Assembly (NCBI GenBank): GCA_002377855.1
Contig: DFQQ01000003.1
Coordinates: forward strand, 1 to 29,723
DNA from: Acidovorax delafieldii
GTDB lineage: Bacteria; Pseudomonadota; Gammaproteobacteria; Burkholderiales; Burkholderiaceae_C
Length of the DNA: 29,723 bases
Direction: 5' to 3'
The position numbers and the translations under genes are program-made. The notes under the pieces are model-generated. The model was not told the origin of the DNA. It worked only from the letters and a program-made list of their open reading frames with translations, and did not search any database. Positions 7,256 through 14,547 of the stretch are shown here, one piece after another (position 1 is the first letter of the stretch; every line of letters starts with the position of its first letter).

Positions 7256-7791
7256 TTTTTGCCGGAGTCAAAATGCACCAGACGTGTGCCTGCCCAAGCG
7301 TCGTGCCAAAACTGTCGGGTGGGATGGAAGCGGCTCAAAATGGCCCACGTCGCTACCCAGCCCCCCAGCAGCACCAACACCTCAACAGCCGGTACGCCGA
7401 AGGAATACGCGGCCAACGGGGGCAGGAACCACACCCAGCAGAGCACATACCGCAGCAGTGCGCGCGGTTGAGAGATTGCTTTGCCTGTGGCACCCACCAC
7501 GCGGATGTGCCATGTCTTTTGTGCCAGCGTCTGACCCTTGGCCCAGAACCATGCAAAGTAAATGCCAAACACGATGAAGAGGAACGCCATGCGCAGCCCA
7601 CGGTTATCGAGCGCATGGCGAGACTGGCTGAGCGTATCGAAGAGGTACGACGCAATGAAGACAACGCCGAACATCAGAAGGCCTTCGTACAACCAGCATG
7701 CCATCCGCCTGGTGATGCTGGGCGTCTGAGGCATGCTGGGCAGGGGCGGCTGAGGCGAAACGTGGAGTGCGGATTCAGGAAGAGCGGGCAT
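7252..7791 (-). CDS. RDD family membrane protein
   Basis: A 179-residue integral membrane protein. The RDD domain is recognised from the basic and aspartate-rich first helix region (ITRRMACWLYEGLLMFGVVFIASYLFD), the KGQTLAQKTWHIRVV segment typical of the family after the second helix, and further hydrophobic stretches at about 110-131 and 133-150. RDD proteins are poorly characterised; some have been linked to transport, and no function can be assigned here. The start lies 12 bp after the DUF3106 stop, and its stop overlaps the dgkA start as ATGA. It is part of the sigma-factor operon. Confidence 0.85.
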   Translation of the reverse strand: MPALPESALHVSPQPPLPSMPQTPSITRRMACWLYEGLLMFGVVFIASYLFDTLSQSRHALDNRGLRMAFLFIVFGIYFAWFWAKGQTLAQKTWHIRVVGATGKAISQPRALLRYVLCWVWFLPPLAAYSFGVPAVEVLVLLGGWVATWAILSRFHPTRQFWHDAWAGTRLVHFDSGKK

Positions 7792-7803
7792 GCCAGAAGG
7801 GTA

Positions 7804-8682
7804 TCACTGTGGCTGGTAGCCCAGATCTTCAGGTCTGGGGGGCGGCGCTGGCTCAGGAACAGGAGCGCTGCCAGTGAGAGGAGGCAACGATGAGGGGGTG
7901 GCTGTAGGGGTCACCACCGGCGTGGTTTCAACCACCACCGGGGCCGGGGTCGCGGGCGGCGGCTCGACGGGCACAGGGGCGGGTACAGGCGTTACGATCA
8001 GAGTCCGTGGCACCAGGGGGTCTGCGGCCGTGATTTTGGGAGGATTGGCACGGGCCGGCCCTGCCTGTGTTGCCGCCGGTACCTGGGCCAGTTTCTTGGG
8101 AGACACGGGCCGCAGCGCGGGCGCAGCCCCAGCAAGTTTGGGGGGGGCATCTGCAGCCAGCAGACGTTTCTCTTCTTCACTCAGGGCCTGGTAAGCCTCC
8201 CAATGGGCGAGTTTGTCGCTGGGAGCCAGGCGCTGGGCGTTGGCGTAGTTCAGCCGTGCCTGGCTGCGTTGACGCGAGCTCAAGCTTGCCCACTCCGTCA
8301 TGCGGTTGTGCAGTTTTTCCTGCTCTTCGGGGGGCAAAGATGCAAACGTAAGCGCCAGCGCTAGCCAGCGGCGTTTCTGACCCTCGCTCAATACCGCCCA
8401 TCGCTCTGCCAACGGGTAAAGCGCCAACTTTTGGGGAGTCGACAGCGTTTCCCAGCCGGGCCCCGATGCAATTTCGGTAAAAGCCTCCGAAGGCTGTGGA
8501 GTGGGCGAACCCAGGCGTTGCTTGGCCACAGATTTCGGGTTGCTCGCGGGCAGCAATGTACTTGGCGCCAGAAGGACGTACTGTGCTACCTGCACGCTGG
8601 CAACCGCCATGGCGCCCAAAAGCACCAAAGCCAGCACGATGGCTGGCGTGTTGGTGAGCGCGACGGGTTCTTCTATGTGCAT
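7804..8682 (-). CDS. DUF3106 domain protein, membrane-anchored
   Basis: A 292-residue protein with one hydrophobic helix near the N-terminus (about 13-34). A helical DUF3106 region follows (about 65-165; repeated patterns such as WETLSTPQKLALYPLAERWAVLSE and LPPEEQEKLHNRMTEWASLS), then a long Pro/Ala/Val-rich tail that is probably periplasmic and disordered. The ATG at 8682 is used; a TTG at 8703 would add seven residues and bring it within 8 bp of the DUF3619 stop. The family has no established function that I know. It lies third in the operon led by an ECF sigma factor, so a role in sensing or modulating that sigma factor is possible but unproven. Confidence 0.82.
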   Translation of the reverse strand: MHIEEPVALTNTPAIVLALVLLGAMAVASVQVAQYVLLAPSTLLPASNPKSVAKQRLGSPTPQPSEAFTEIASGPGWETLSTPQKLALYPLAERWAVLSEGQKRRWLALALTFASLPPEEQEKLHNRMTEWASLSSRQRSQARLNYANAQRLAPSDKLAHWEAYQALSEEEKRLLAADAPPKLAGAAPALRPVSPKKLAQVPAATQAGPARANPPKITAADPLVPRTLIVTPVPAPVPVEPPPATPAPVVVETTPVVTPTATPSSLPPLTGSAPVPEPAPPPRPEDLGYQPQ

Positions 8683-8711
8683 GCAATGCGCGAGGTTGGG
8701 CAACGGGCGCG

Positions 8712-9149
8712 TTAGTTGCGCGCAGCAGCAGTCTTGAGGAATTGCATGAATCCTGGGTCAGCGTACGCCTCGGGGGGCAGATCGTCCGTGAGCAAGGCCG
8801 CGTCCACTTCCGCCACTTCATTCAAGCCATTCTCATCCTGGGCAATGTTTATAGCGAAGAGTCCAATCACCAGGGCCATGAGAGGGATAGCGGAAACCAG
8901 CGCATTCCACCAACCCCCGTCACCGCCGCCACCCAATATGGCCGTTGAACCTGATTGCAGCACCACTGGTGCCGGCTTGTGCACAGGAGCCAACACCTTG
9001 CGCTTGGCGAGAGCCTGCATGCGCGCGGCCCGCAGGCGTTCGGTGATGTCATAGGGCAAGTCATCAGCGCCCTGAGCCATTCTTGCCGCGACGCGGCGTG
9101 CAAACAGGTCTGCGGCAGCTTCATTGGCATGGTTTGGTGCGGTGTTCAT
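8712..9149 (-). CDS. DUF3619 family membrane protein; candidate anti-sigma factor
   Basis: A 145-residue protein with a charged helical N-terminal region (about 1-55), a flexible Pro/Gly linker, one transmembrane helix at about 82-102, and an acidic C-terminal segment of about 43 residues. The ATG overlaps the sigma-factor stop codon as ATGA, so the two are translationally coupled. A cytoplasmic helical domain, single membrane span and short outer domain, encoded directly after an ECF sigma factor, is the usual architecture and position of an anti-sigma factor. No known anti-sigma domain (zinc-binding HxxxCxxC or RseA-like) was recognised, so this role is inference. It matches the family annotated as DUF3619. 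Confidence 0.82.
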   Translation of the reverse strand: MNTAPNHANEAAADLFARRVAARMAQGADDLPYDITERLRAARMQALAKRKVLAPVHKPAPVVLQSGSTAILGGGGDGGWWNALVSAIPLMALVIGLFAINIAQDENGLNEVAEVDAALLTDDLPPEAYADPGFMQFLKTAAARN

Positions 9150-9715
9150 AACTCGAATCCTTTGGCCTTGAGTGCTTTGCTCAGTGTCTGAATGGCCCTG
9201 AAACAGTGCGTTTTCACGCTTCCCTCAGAACAGCCCATGGCGGCAGCGGTTTCTGCAACATCCATTTCCTCCCAGTAACGCATGAGGAATGCTTCCCGTT
9301 GACGTGCTGGCAGTTCCTGGATCTCCGTTTCTATTTCCCTGAAGGTTTGTGCTCTGGTGGTCTCGTCTTCCGCGCTTTCGGCGCGTTCTCCGTTGTCTGG
9401 ACCAGAGTATGCCTCCAGCAGATCAAAATCCGTGCCATCGTCTCCCGCTCCTTCGAAGTCGCTCATGTTCGAAAACAGTGCGTTGCGGGTTTTCTGCCGG
9501 CGAAACCAGTCCAGGGTGCAATTCGAGAGAATTCGCTGGAACAGCATGGGAAGCTCCCCGGCAGGCTTGTCCCCATAGTGCTCTGACAGCTTCAGCATGC
9601 TGTCTTGCACGATGTCCAGTGCTGCCTCCTCATTGCGCACGTGGTAGAGCGAGCGCTTGAAAGCGCGCTTTTCTACACTTTTGAGGAAATCGGAAAGTTC
9701 TTGTTCAGTTGCCAA
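9146..9715 (-). CDS. ECF-type RNA polymerase sigma factor (RpoE-like)
   Basis: A 189-residue sigma-70 family factor with only regions 2 and 4. Region 2 is about 12-75 (EEAALDIVQDSMLKLSEHY...FQRILSNCTLDWFRRQK). A variable acidic linker spans 80-125. Region 4 with its helix-turn-helix is about 128-180 (LPARQREAFLMRYWEEMDVAETAAAMGCSEGSVKTHCFRA). The start is a TTG; no in-frame ATG occurs until residue 40, inside region 2, so TTG is required unless the frame starts further upstream. It heads an overlapping operon of six genes (through the LOG-family gene) and is divergent from ilvB. Autoregulation is likely for this class but no promoter box was recognised. Confidence 0.9.
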   Translation of the reverse strand: MATEQELSDFLKSVEKRAFKRSLYHVRNEEAALDIVQDSMLKLSEHYGDKPAGELPMLFQRILSNCTLDWFRRQKTRNALFSNMSDFEGAGDDGTDFDLLEAYSGPDNGERAESAEDETTRAQTFREIETEIQELPARQREAFLMRYWEEMDVAETAAAMGCSEGSVKTHCFRAIQTLSKALKAKGFEL

Positions 9716-9803
9716 GACAGATGGGCCCGGAATGGTGCAGCGCCGTGATCGGCGTAAACAACACCAATAGGCTGAGCAGCCTTTGATTATGTCATTTTTG
9801 ATG

Positions 9804-9850
9804 TTTTTTTTTTAAATGCGCTGTGTGTAGTTGTGTTGCAGTGCGATAAT
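9804..9850 (+). promoter_or_regulatory. Candidate ilvB promoter with extended -10 and upstream T-tract
   Basis: TGCGATAAT (9842-9850) is a good extended -10 element. No clear -35 box lies 17 bases upstream. A run of ten T followed by AAA (9804-9816) falls about 40-55 bases before the predicted start, where an UP element would lie. The divergent sigma-factor gene starts at 9715, so the tract is shared. No Leu/Val/Ile-rich leader peptide or terminator was found between here and ilvB. Confidence 0.4.
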
Positions 9851-10000
9851 CCGCAGGCAATTCAAAAGGCAAACGGGTCACGGTCCGGCGCGGCAATCAT
9901 CCCGCCCATGTCCTTGGCCTCAAGTTCCAAGCTGGCTTCACAAGAGCGCGTGCGAGGAGCACCCAAGGTTTTTCGTCAGAGAAATTCACAAAGGTTGATC

Positions 10001-11782
10001 ATGGAAATTTCCAAGGCAGAACTCAATGTGGCAGCCGCCGCACAAGCATCCGCGAATGCATCGCTGGATCTGATGGGTTCCGAGATCCTCGTCAAGTCTC
10101 TCCAGGCAGAGAACGTTCAGTACATCTGGGGTTACCCCGGCGGAGCCGTCCTCTACATCTATGACGCGCTCTACAAGCAAGACACCATTCAGCACGTGCT
10201 GGTTCGCCACGAACAGGCGGCCGTTCATGCTGCGGACGGATATGCCCGCGCTACCGGCGAGGTGGGCGTCGCACTGGTGACTTCAGGTCCTGGCCTGACG
10301 AATGCCGTCACAGGGATTGCGACTGCCTACATGGACAGCATCCCGATGGTGATCATCTCTGGTCAGGTGCCCACGCCTGCCATTGGGCTGGACGCGTTCC
10401 AAGAGTGCGACACCGTCGGCATCACGCGCCCGATCGTCAAACACAATTTTCTGGTCAAAGATCCTCGCGATCTGGCCATGACGCTCAAGAAGGCCTTTCA
10501 CATCGCGCGCACCGGCCGGCCCGGCCCTGTGGTGGTGGATATTCCAAAAGACGTCTCTTTCAAAAAGGTGCCGTACACCGGCTACCCACAGAGCGTTGAG
10601 ATGCGCTCGTACAACCCGGTGCGCAAGGGCCACAGCGGCCAGATACGCAAAGCCCTGCAGTTGTTGCTGGCGGCTAGGCGTCCTTACATATACACCGGCG
10701 GTGGTGTGCTGCTGGGCAACGCAACGAACGAGTTGCGCACGCTGGTGGACATGCTGGGGTATCCCGTCACCAACACGCTGATGGGCCTGGGCGCTTACCC
10801 CGCGTCAGACCGCAAGTTCCTGGGCATGCTGGGCATGCACGGCACCATCGAAGCCAACAACGCCATGCAGAACTGCGACGTGTTGCTGGCGGTGGGGGCG
10901 CGGTTTGATGACCGCGTCATCGGCAATCCCAAGCACTTTGCCCAGAATGATCGCAAGATCATCCACATCGATATCGATCCCTCCAGCATTTCCAAGCGTG
11001 TGAAGGTCGATGTACCCATCGTTGGCGATGTGAAGGATGTGCTGGCCGAACTGATCTCCATGATCCGCGAGAGCAGCACGCGGCCCGACGCAGGCGCGCT
11101 GTCTGCATGGTGGGACACGATCGAAGCCTGGCGCAGCCGCCAGTGCCTGAAGTACGACATGGGTTCGCCTGATGTCATCAAGCCCCAATACGTGGTCGAG
11201 ACGCTTTGGAACATGACCAAAGACGCTGACGCGTACATCACGTCGGACGTGGGGCAGCACCAGATGTGGGCTGCGCAGTACTACCGCTTTGATGAGCCGC
11301 GCCGCTGGATCAATTCCGGCGGTCTGGGCACCATGGGCGTGGGCATTCCTTATGCCATGGGCATCAAGCTGGCCAAGCCCGACGCTGAAGTGTTTTGCGT
11401 GACGGGCGAAGGCTCGGTGCAGATGAACATCCAGGAGTTGTCCACCTGCCTGCAATACAACACGCCGATCAAGATCTGCGCATTGAACAACCGTTACCTG
11501 GGCATGGTGCGCCAGTGGCAGGAGATTGAGTACTCGGGCCGCTACAGCCACAGCTACATGGACGCGTTGCCCAACTTCGTGAAGCTGGCAGAGGCCTACG
11601 GTCACGTGGGTCTGCTCATCGAACGTCCCCAGGACGTGGAGCCTGCGTTGCGCGAAGCCCGCAAACTCAAGGACCGCACGGTGTTCCTGGACTTCCGTAC
11701 CGACCCCACCGAGAACGTGTTCCCGATGGTGCAGGCTGGCAAGGGCATTACCGAAATGCTGCTCGGTTCTGAAGACCTTTAA
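10001..11782 (+). CDS. ilvB: Acetolactate synthase large (catalytic) subunit
   Basis: This 593-residue thiamine-diphosphate enzyme condenses two pyruvates, or pyruvate and 2-oxobutyrate, as the first common step of valine/leucine and isoleucine synthesis. It has an N-terminal ThDP-binding domain with catalytic Glu71 (VRHEQAAVHAADGYARATG), a central FAD/Rossmann domain, and a C-terminal ThDP domain with the metal-binding motif GEGSVQMNIQE...ALNN from about residue 468. About 20 Ala-rich residues precede the conserved core. The ATG at 10001 is chosen over upstream starts in the same frame because AAGG at 9991-9994 is well placed and the core begins shortly after. ilvN and ilvC follow. The symbol ilvI is equally used for this AHAS III-like enzyme. 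Confidence 0.96.
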   Translation: MEISKAELNVAAAAQASANASLDLMGSEILVKSLQAENVQYIWGYPGGAVLYIYDALYKQDTIQHVLVRHEQAAVHAADGYARATGEVGVALVTSGPGLTNAVTGIATAYMDSIPMVIISGQVPTPAIGLDAFQECDTVGITRPIVKHNFLVKDPRDLAMTLKKAFHIARTGRPGPVVVDIPKDVSFKKVPYTGYPQSVEMRSYNPVRKGHSGQIRKALQLLLAARRPYIYTGGGVLLGNATNELRTLVDMLGYPVTNTLMGLGAYPASDRKFLGMLGMHGTIEANNAMQNCDVLLAVGARFDDRVIGNPKHFAQNDRKIIHIDIDPSSISKRVKVDVPIVGDVKDVLAELISMIRESSTRPDAGALSAWWDTIEAWRSRQCLKYDMGSPDVIKPQYVVETLWNMTKDADAYITSDVGQHQMWAAQYYRFDEPRRWINSGGLGTMGVGIPYAMGIKLAKPDAEVFCVTGEGSVQMNIQELSTCLQYNTPIKICALNNRYLGMVRQWQEIEYSGRYSHSYMDALPNFVKLAEAYGHVGLLIERPQDVEPALREARKLKDRTVFLDFRTDPTENVFPMVQAGKGITEMLLGSEDL

Positions 11783-11784
11783 GC

Positions 11785-11845
11785 AAAATCGGCCTCAGGC
11801 GCTTTTTCCTAAAGCGCCACTAGCTATCTATTTGATAGCATTTCT
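11785..11845 (+). repeat. Dispersed two-hairpin repeat between ilvB and ilvN
   Basis: Two adjacent hairpins are seen: GGCGCTTT (11798-11805) with AAAGCGCC (11811-11818), and GCTATC (11823-11828) with GATAGC (11834-11839), preceded by AAAATCGGCCTCA. The element starts two bases after the ilvB stop and fills nearly half of the 140-bp gap before ilvN. There is no T-run after either hairpin, so it is not a classical terminator. It could stabilise or partly attenuate the ilvB-ilvN transcript. Confidence 0.75.
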
Positions 11846-11922
11846 TTGACGAATCTATTGTTTGCCGAGCCTGCGCATTACCGTGCGCAGGGGAGGGCAG
11901 CGAAAAGAGGAATCTCATCATC

Positions 11923-12414
11923 ATGAAACACATCATTGCCGTTTTGCTCGAGAACGAACCCGGTGCGCTGTCGCGCGTCGTGGGCCTGTTTTCCGCCCGT
12001 GGCTACAACATCGAATCCCTGACCGTGGCGCCCACGGAGGATCCGTCGCTGTCACGCATGACCATCCAGACCACTGGTTCTGATGACGTGATTGAACAAA
12101 TCACCAAGCACCTGAACCGCCTCATTGAGGTGGTCAAGGTGGTCGATCTCACTGAAGGTGCCTATACCGAGCGCGAGCTCATGATGGTGAAGGTGCGGGC
12201 CGTGGGCAAAGAGCGCGAAGAAATGAAGCGCATGGCCGACATCTTCCGTGGCCGCATCATTGACGTGACGGAGAAGAGCTACACCATCGAGCTCACCGGC
12301 GATCAGTCCAAGAACGACGCATTTTTGCAAGCCATTGACCGCGCTGCCATTCTGGAAACTGTGCGCACCGGTGCCAGCGGCATTGGCCGTGGCGAGCGCA
12401 TCCTGCGCGTGTAA
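11923..12414 (+). CDS. ilvN: Acetolactate synthase small (regulatory) subunit
   Basis: A 163-residue regulatory partner of IlvB that activates the catalytic subunit and confers valine feedback inhibition. The N-terminal ACT domain (about 1-75) has the characteristic MKHIIAVLLENEPGALSRVVGLFSARGYNIESL. A second ACT-like C-terminal domain (about 80-160) includes RELMMVKV and DVTEKSYTIELTG. The length and sequence fit the longer IlvH/IlvN class. A purine-rich ribosome site (AGAGG, 11906-11910) lies 12 nt before the ATG, somewhat far. It is separated from ilvB by the dispersed repeat and from ilvC by 53 bp. Confidence 0.96.
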   Translation: MKHIIAVLLENEPGALSRVVGLFSARGYNIESLTVAPTEDPSLSRMTIQTTGSDDVIEQITKHLNRLIEVVKVVDLTEGAYTERELMMVKVRAVGKEREEMKRMADIFRGRIIDVTEKSYTIELTGDQSKNDAFLQAIDRAAILETVRTGASGIGRGERILRV

Positions 12415-12467
12415 GACAATTCCGACTTTTTCAACCCCCTCATAACGTATTTCAACCGGAGCTACCC

Positions 12468-13484
12468 ATGAAAGTTTTCTACGACAAAGACTGTGACCTG
12501 AGCCTGATCAAGGGCAAGACCGTTGCCATCATCGGCTACGGCTCGCAGGGCCACGCCCATGCGCAAAACCTGAACGACAGCGGCGTGAAGGTCGTGGTGG
12601 GTCTTCGCAAGGGCGGCGCCTCGTGGGACAAGGTCGGCAAGGCTGGCCTCACCGTCATGGAGGTGAACGATGCAGTCAAGGCCGCTGATGTGGTCATGAT
12701 CTTGTTGCCTGACGAGCAAATCGCCGAGGTCTACAGCAACAATGTGGCCCCGAACATCAAGCAAGGCGCTTCGTTGGCTTTCGCCCACGGCTTCAATGTG
12801 CATTACAACCAAGTGGTGCCCCGCGCTGATCTGGACGTCTGGATGGTGGCGCCCAAGGCCCCCGGCCACACGGTTCGCAACACCTACACCCAAGGTGGCG
12901 GCGTGCCTCACCTGGTCGCTGTGCACCAAGACAAGTCCGGCAAGGCCCGTGATCTGGCCCTGAGCTACGCCATGGCCAACGGCGGTGGCAAGGCTGGCAT
13001 CATCGAGACCAATTTCAAGGAAGAGACCGAAACCGACCTGTTCGGCGAGCAGGCCGTGCTGTGCGGCGGCGCTGTCGAGCTGATCAAGATGGGTTACGAA
13101 ACGCTGGTTGAAGCTGGCTACGCTCCTGAAATGGCCTACTTCGAATGCCTGCACGAGCTCAAGCTCATCGTAGACCTGATCTACGAAGGCGGCATTGCCA
13201 ACATGAACTACTCGATCTCGAACAACGCCGAGTTCGGCGAGTACGTGACCGGCCCTGAAGTGATCAACGAGCAGTCGCGTGCCGCCATGCGCAATGCCTT
13301 GAAGCGCATTCAGAACGGTGACTACGCCAAGATGTTCATCCAGGAAGGTCGCCTGAACTACCCAAGCATGACTGCACGTCGCCGCAACACGGCCGACCAC
13401 AGCATCGAAGTGGTGGGTGCCCAGCTGCGCGCCATGATGCCCTGGATCGCGAAGAACAAGCTGGTCGACCAGACACGCAACTGA
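12468..13484 (+). CDS. ilvC: Ketol-acid reductoisomerase (NADP+)
   Basis: This 338-residue class I enzyme isomerises and reduces 2-acetolactate and 2-aceto-2-hydroxybutyrate to the dihydroxy acids of branched-chain amino acid synthesis, using Mg2+ and NADPH. The N-terminal Rossmann domain has IIGYGSQGHAHAQNL; the all-helical C-terminal domain carries the metal-binding acidic residues in KEETETDLFGEQ and in YFECLHELKLIVDLIYEGG. Ribosome site GGAG is at 12458-12461. It ends the ilvBNC transcript at a strong terminator directly downstream. Confidence 0.97.
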   Translation: MKVFYDKDCDLSLIKGKTVAIIGYGSQGHAHAQNLNDSGVKVVVGLRKGGASWDKVGKAGLTVMEVNDAVKAADVVMILLPDEQIAEVYSNNVAPNIKQGASLAFAHGFNVHYNQVVPRADLDVWMVAPKAPGHTVRNTYTQGGGVPHLVAVHQDKSGKARDLALSYAMANGGGKAGIIETNFKEETETDLFGEQAVLCGGAVELIKMGYETLVEAGYAPEMAYFECLHELKLIVDLIYEGGIANMNYSISNNAEFGEYVTGPEVINEQSRAAMRNALKRIQNGDYAKMFIQEGRLNYPSMTARRRNTADHSIEVVGAQLRAMMPWIAKNKLVDQTRN

Positions 13485-13505
13485 TCCTTCATCGCTGAAG
13501 GCATC

Positions 13506-13530
13506 AAAGGGCCACTTCGGTGGCCCTTTC
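13506..13530 (+). terminator. Terminator of the ilvBNC operon
   Basis: A perfect 10-bp stem (AAAGGGCCAC 13506-13515 with GTGGCCCTTT 13520-13529) closed by a TTCG tetraloop, beginning 21 bases after the ilvC stop. The T-run is short (TTTC). Confidence 0.9.
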
Positions 13531-13616
13531 TATTGGCGGGGTGGGCTGCAACTAGCGGCTACACTGCGTCCTTCGCCGGCACTTCCTGGCAGGCTTCGCA
13601 GCCGGACAACAACTGC

Positions 13617-13673
13617 GATGCTATAAATATAATAGCTATTTGCGCTTGTTGTTAAAGCGCTGGAGGTCTGTTT
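13617..13673 (-). repeat. Dispersed two-hairpin repeat immediately upstream of pssA
   Basis: Read on the minus strand this copy gives the same order as the other full copies: CAGACCTCC, AGCGCTTT...AAGCGC, then TAGCTAT...ATAGCAT. On the plus strand its end contributes GGAGG at 13662-13666, eight bases before the pssA ATG. Confidence 0.75.
13662..13666 (+). promoter_or_regulatory. pssA ribosome binding site supplied by the repeat
   Basis: GGAGG with an 8-nt spacer to the ATG at 13675 is the best Shine-Dalgarno sequence near this gene and decides the start. It lies within the conserved outer end of the dispersed repeat (CTCC on the other strand), so the repeat appears to have been adopted as a translation signal. 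Confidence 0.7.
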
Positions 13674-13674
13674 G

Positions 13675-14508
13675 ATGCACGATGGCAATGAGTCCCGCGA
13701 CAACAACGGTGTCATGGTGCGCAAGCGGCGCAAGGGTATCTACATCCTGCCCAACCTGTTCACCCTGGCTGCGTTGTTTGGGGGCTTTTATTCCGTGGTG
13801 ATGGCCATGAACGGCCGCTTTGACATGGCAGCTGTGGGTGTCTTCTGTGCCATGGTTCTCGATAGCCTCGATGGTCGCGTGGCCCGCATGACGAATACCC
13901 AAAGCGCCTTCGGCGAGCAGATGGATTCGCTCTCCGATATGGTGTCGTTCGGGGCGGCACCTGCGCTGATCGCTTATGAATGGGCCTTGCAAGGGCTTGG
14001 TCGCTGGGGCTGGATTGCAGCGTTCGTCTACTGTGCCTGCGCCGCGTTGCGTCTGGCGCGTTTCAATGTGAACACCGGGGTGGTGGATAAGCGCTACTTT
14101 CAAGGCCTGCCCTCTCCGGCAGCTGCGGCGCTGGTCGCGGGCTTCATTTGGCTCATGACTGAGCTGGGCGTCCACCCCCGAGAAGATGCCTGGCTCACCT
14201 GGTCTCAGATCACGTGGTGGATGTTTGCCTTCACGCTGTATGCGGGCCTGACCATGGTGACCAATGTTCCGTTTTACAGCTTCAAAGACGTGCAGATGAA
14301 AAAGAGCGTGCCGTTCGCTGTCATCGTGTTGATAGCACTCGGCATTGCAGTGATCAACATCCACCCGCCCGTAGTGTTGTTTGGCGTGTTCGTGCTGTAT
14401 GGGCTGAGCGGCTACGGCGTTTACGCGTGGCGCAAAGCCAAGGGTCAGCACAGCAGCGTGATCAGCACATCCACCGACGAACCGGACGAGCGCGGGCTCC
14501 ACAAGTGA
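13675..14508 (+). CDS. pssA: CDP-diacylglycerol--serine O-phosphatidyltransferase
   Basis: This 277-residue inner-membrane enzyme makes phosphatidylserine from CDP-diacylglycerol and serine, the precursor of phosphatidylethanolamine. The CDP-alcohol phosphatidyltransferase motif is complete: Asp63, Asp66-Gly67, Ala70-Arg71, Gly80, Asp84 and Asp88 (VLDSLDGRVAR...GEQMDSLSD). Several hydrophobic helices cover about 23-45, 50-62, 90-115, 130-155 and 180-245. A TTG one codon upstream is less likely than the ATG. In many Burkholderiales psd (phosphatidylserine decarboxylase) lies between ilvC and pssA; here it is absent and must be elsewhere. leuA follows after the leader region. Confidence 0.95.
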   Translation: MHDGNESRDNNGVMVRKRRKGIYILPNLFTLAALFGGFYSVVMAMNGRFDMAAVGVFCAMVLDSLDGRVARMTNTQSAFGEQMDSLSDMVSFGAAPALIAYEWALQGLGRWGWIAAFVYCACAALRLARFNVNTGVVDKRYFQGLPSPAAAALVAGFIWLMTELGVHPREDAWLTWSQITWWMFAFTLYAGLTMVTNVPFYSFKDVQMKKSVPFAVIVLIALGIAVINIHPPVVLFGVFVLYGLSGYGVYAWRKAKGQHSSVISTSTDEPDERGLHK

Positions 14509-14547
14509 AGGCGACGCACTTGGTGTACATGTGCTACATTGCACCGC

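Noticed and set aside
9851..10000. Branched-chain leader peptide or attenuator before ilvB
   Set aside because: Short frames here are Ser/Ala/Arg-rich, not Leu/Val/Ile-rich, and there is no terminator hairpin with a T-run.
12462..13400. 312-residue reverse frame opposite ilvC
   Set aside because: It is antisense to a complete ilvC with conserved motifs throughout; codon bias on the ilvC strand opens this frame.
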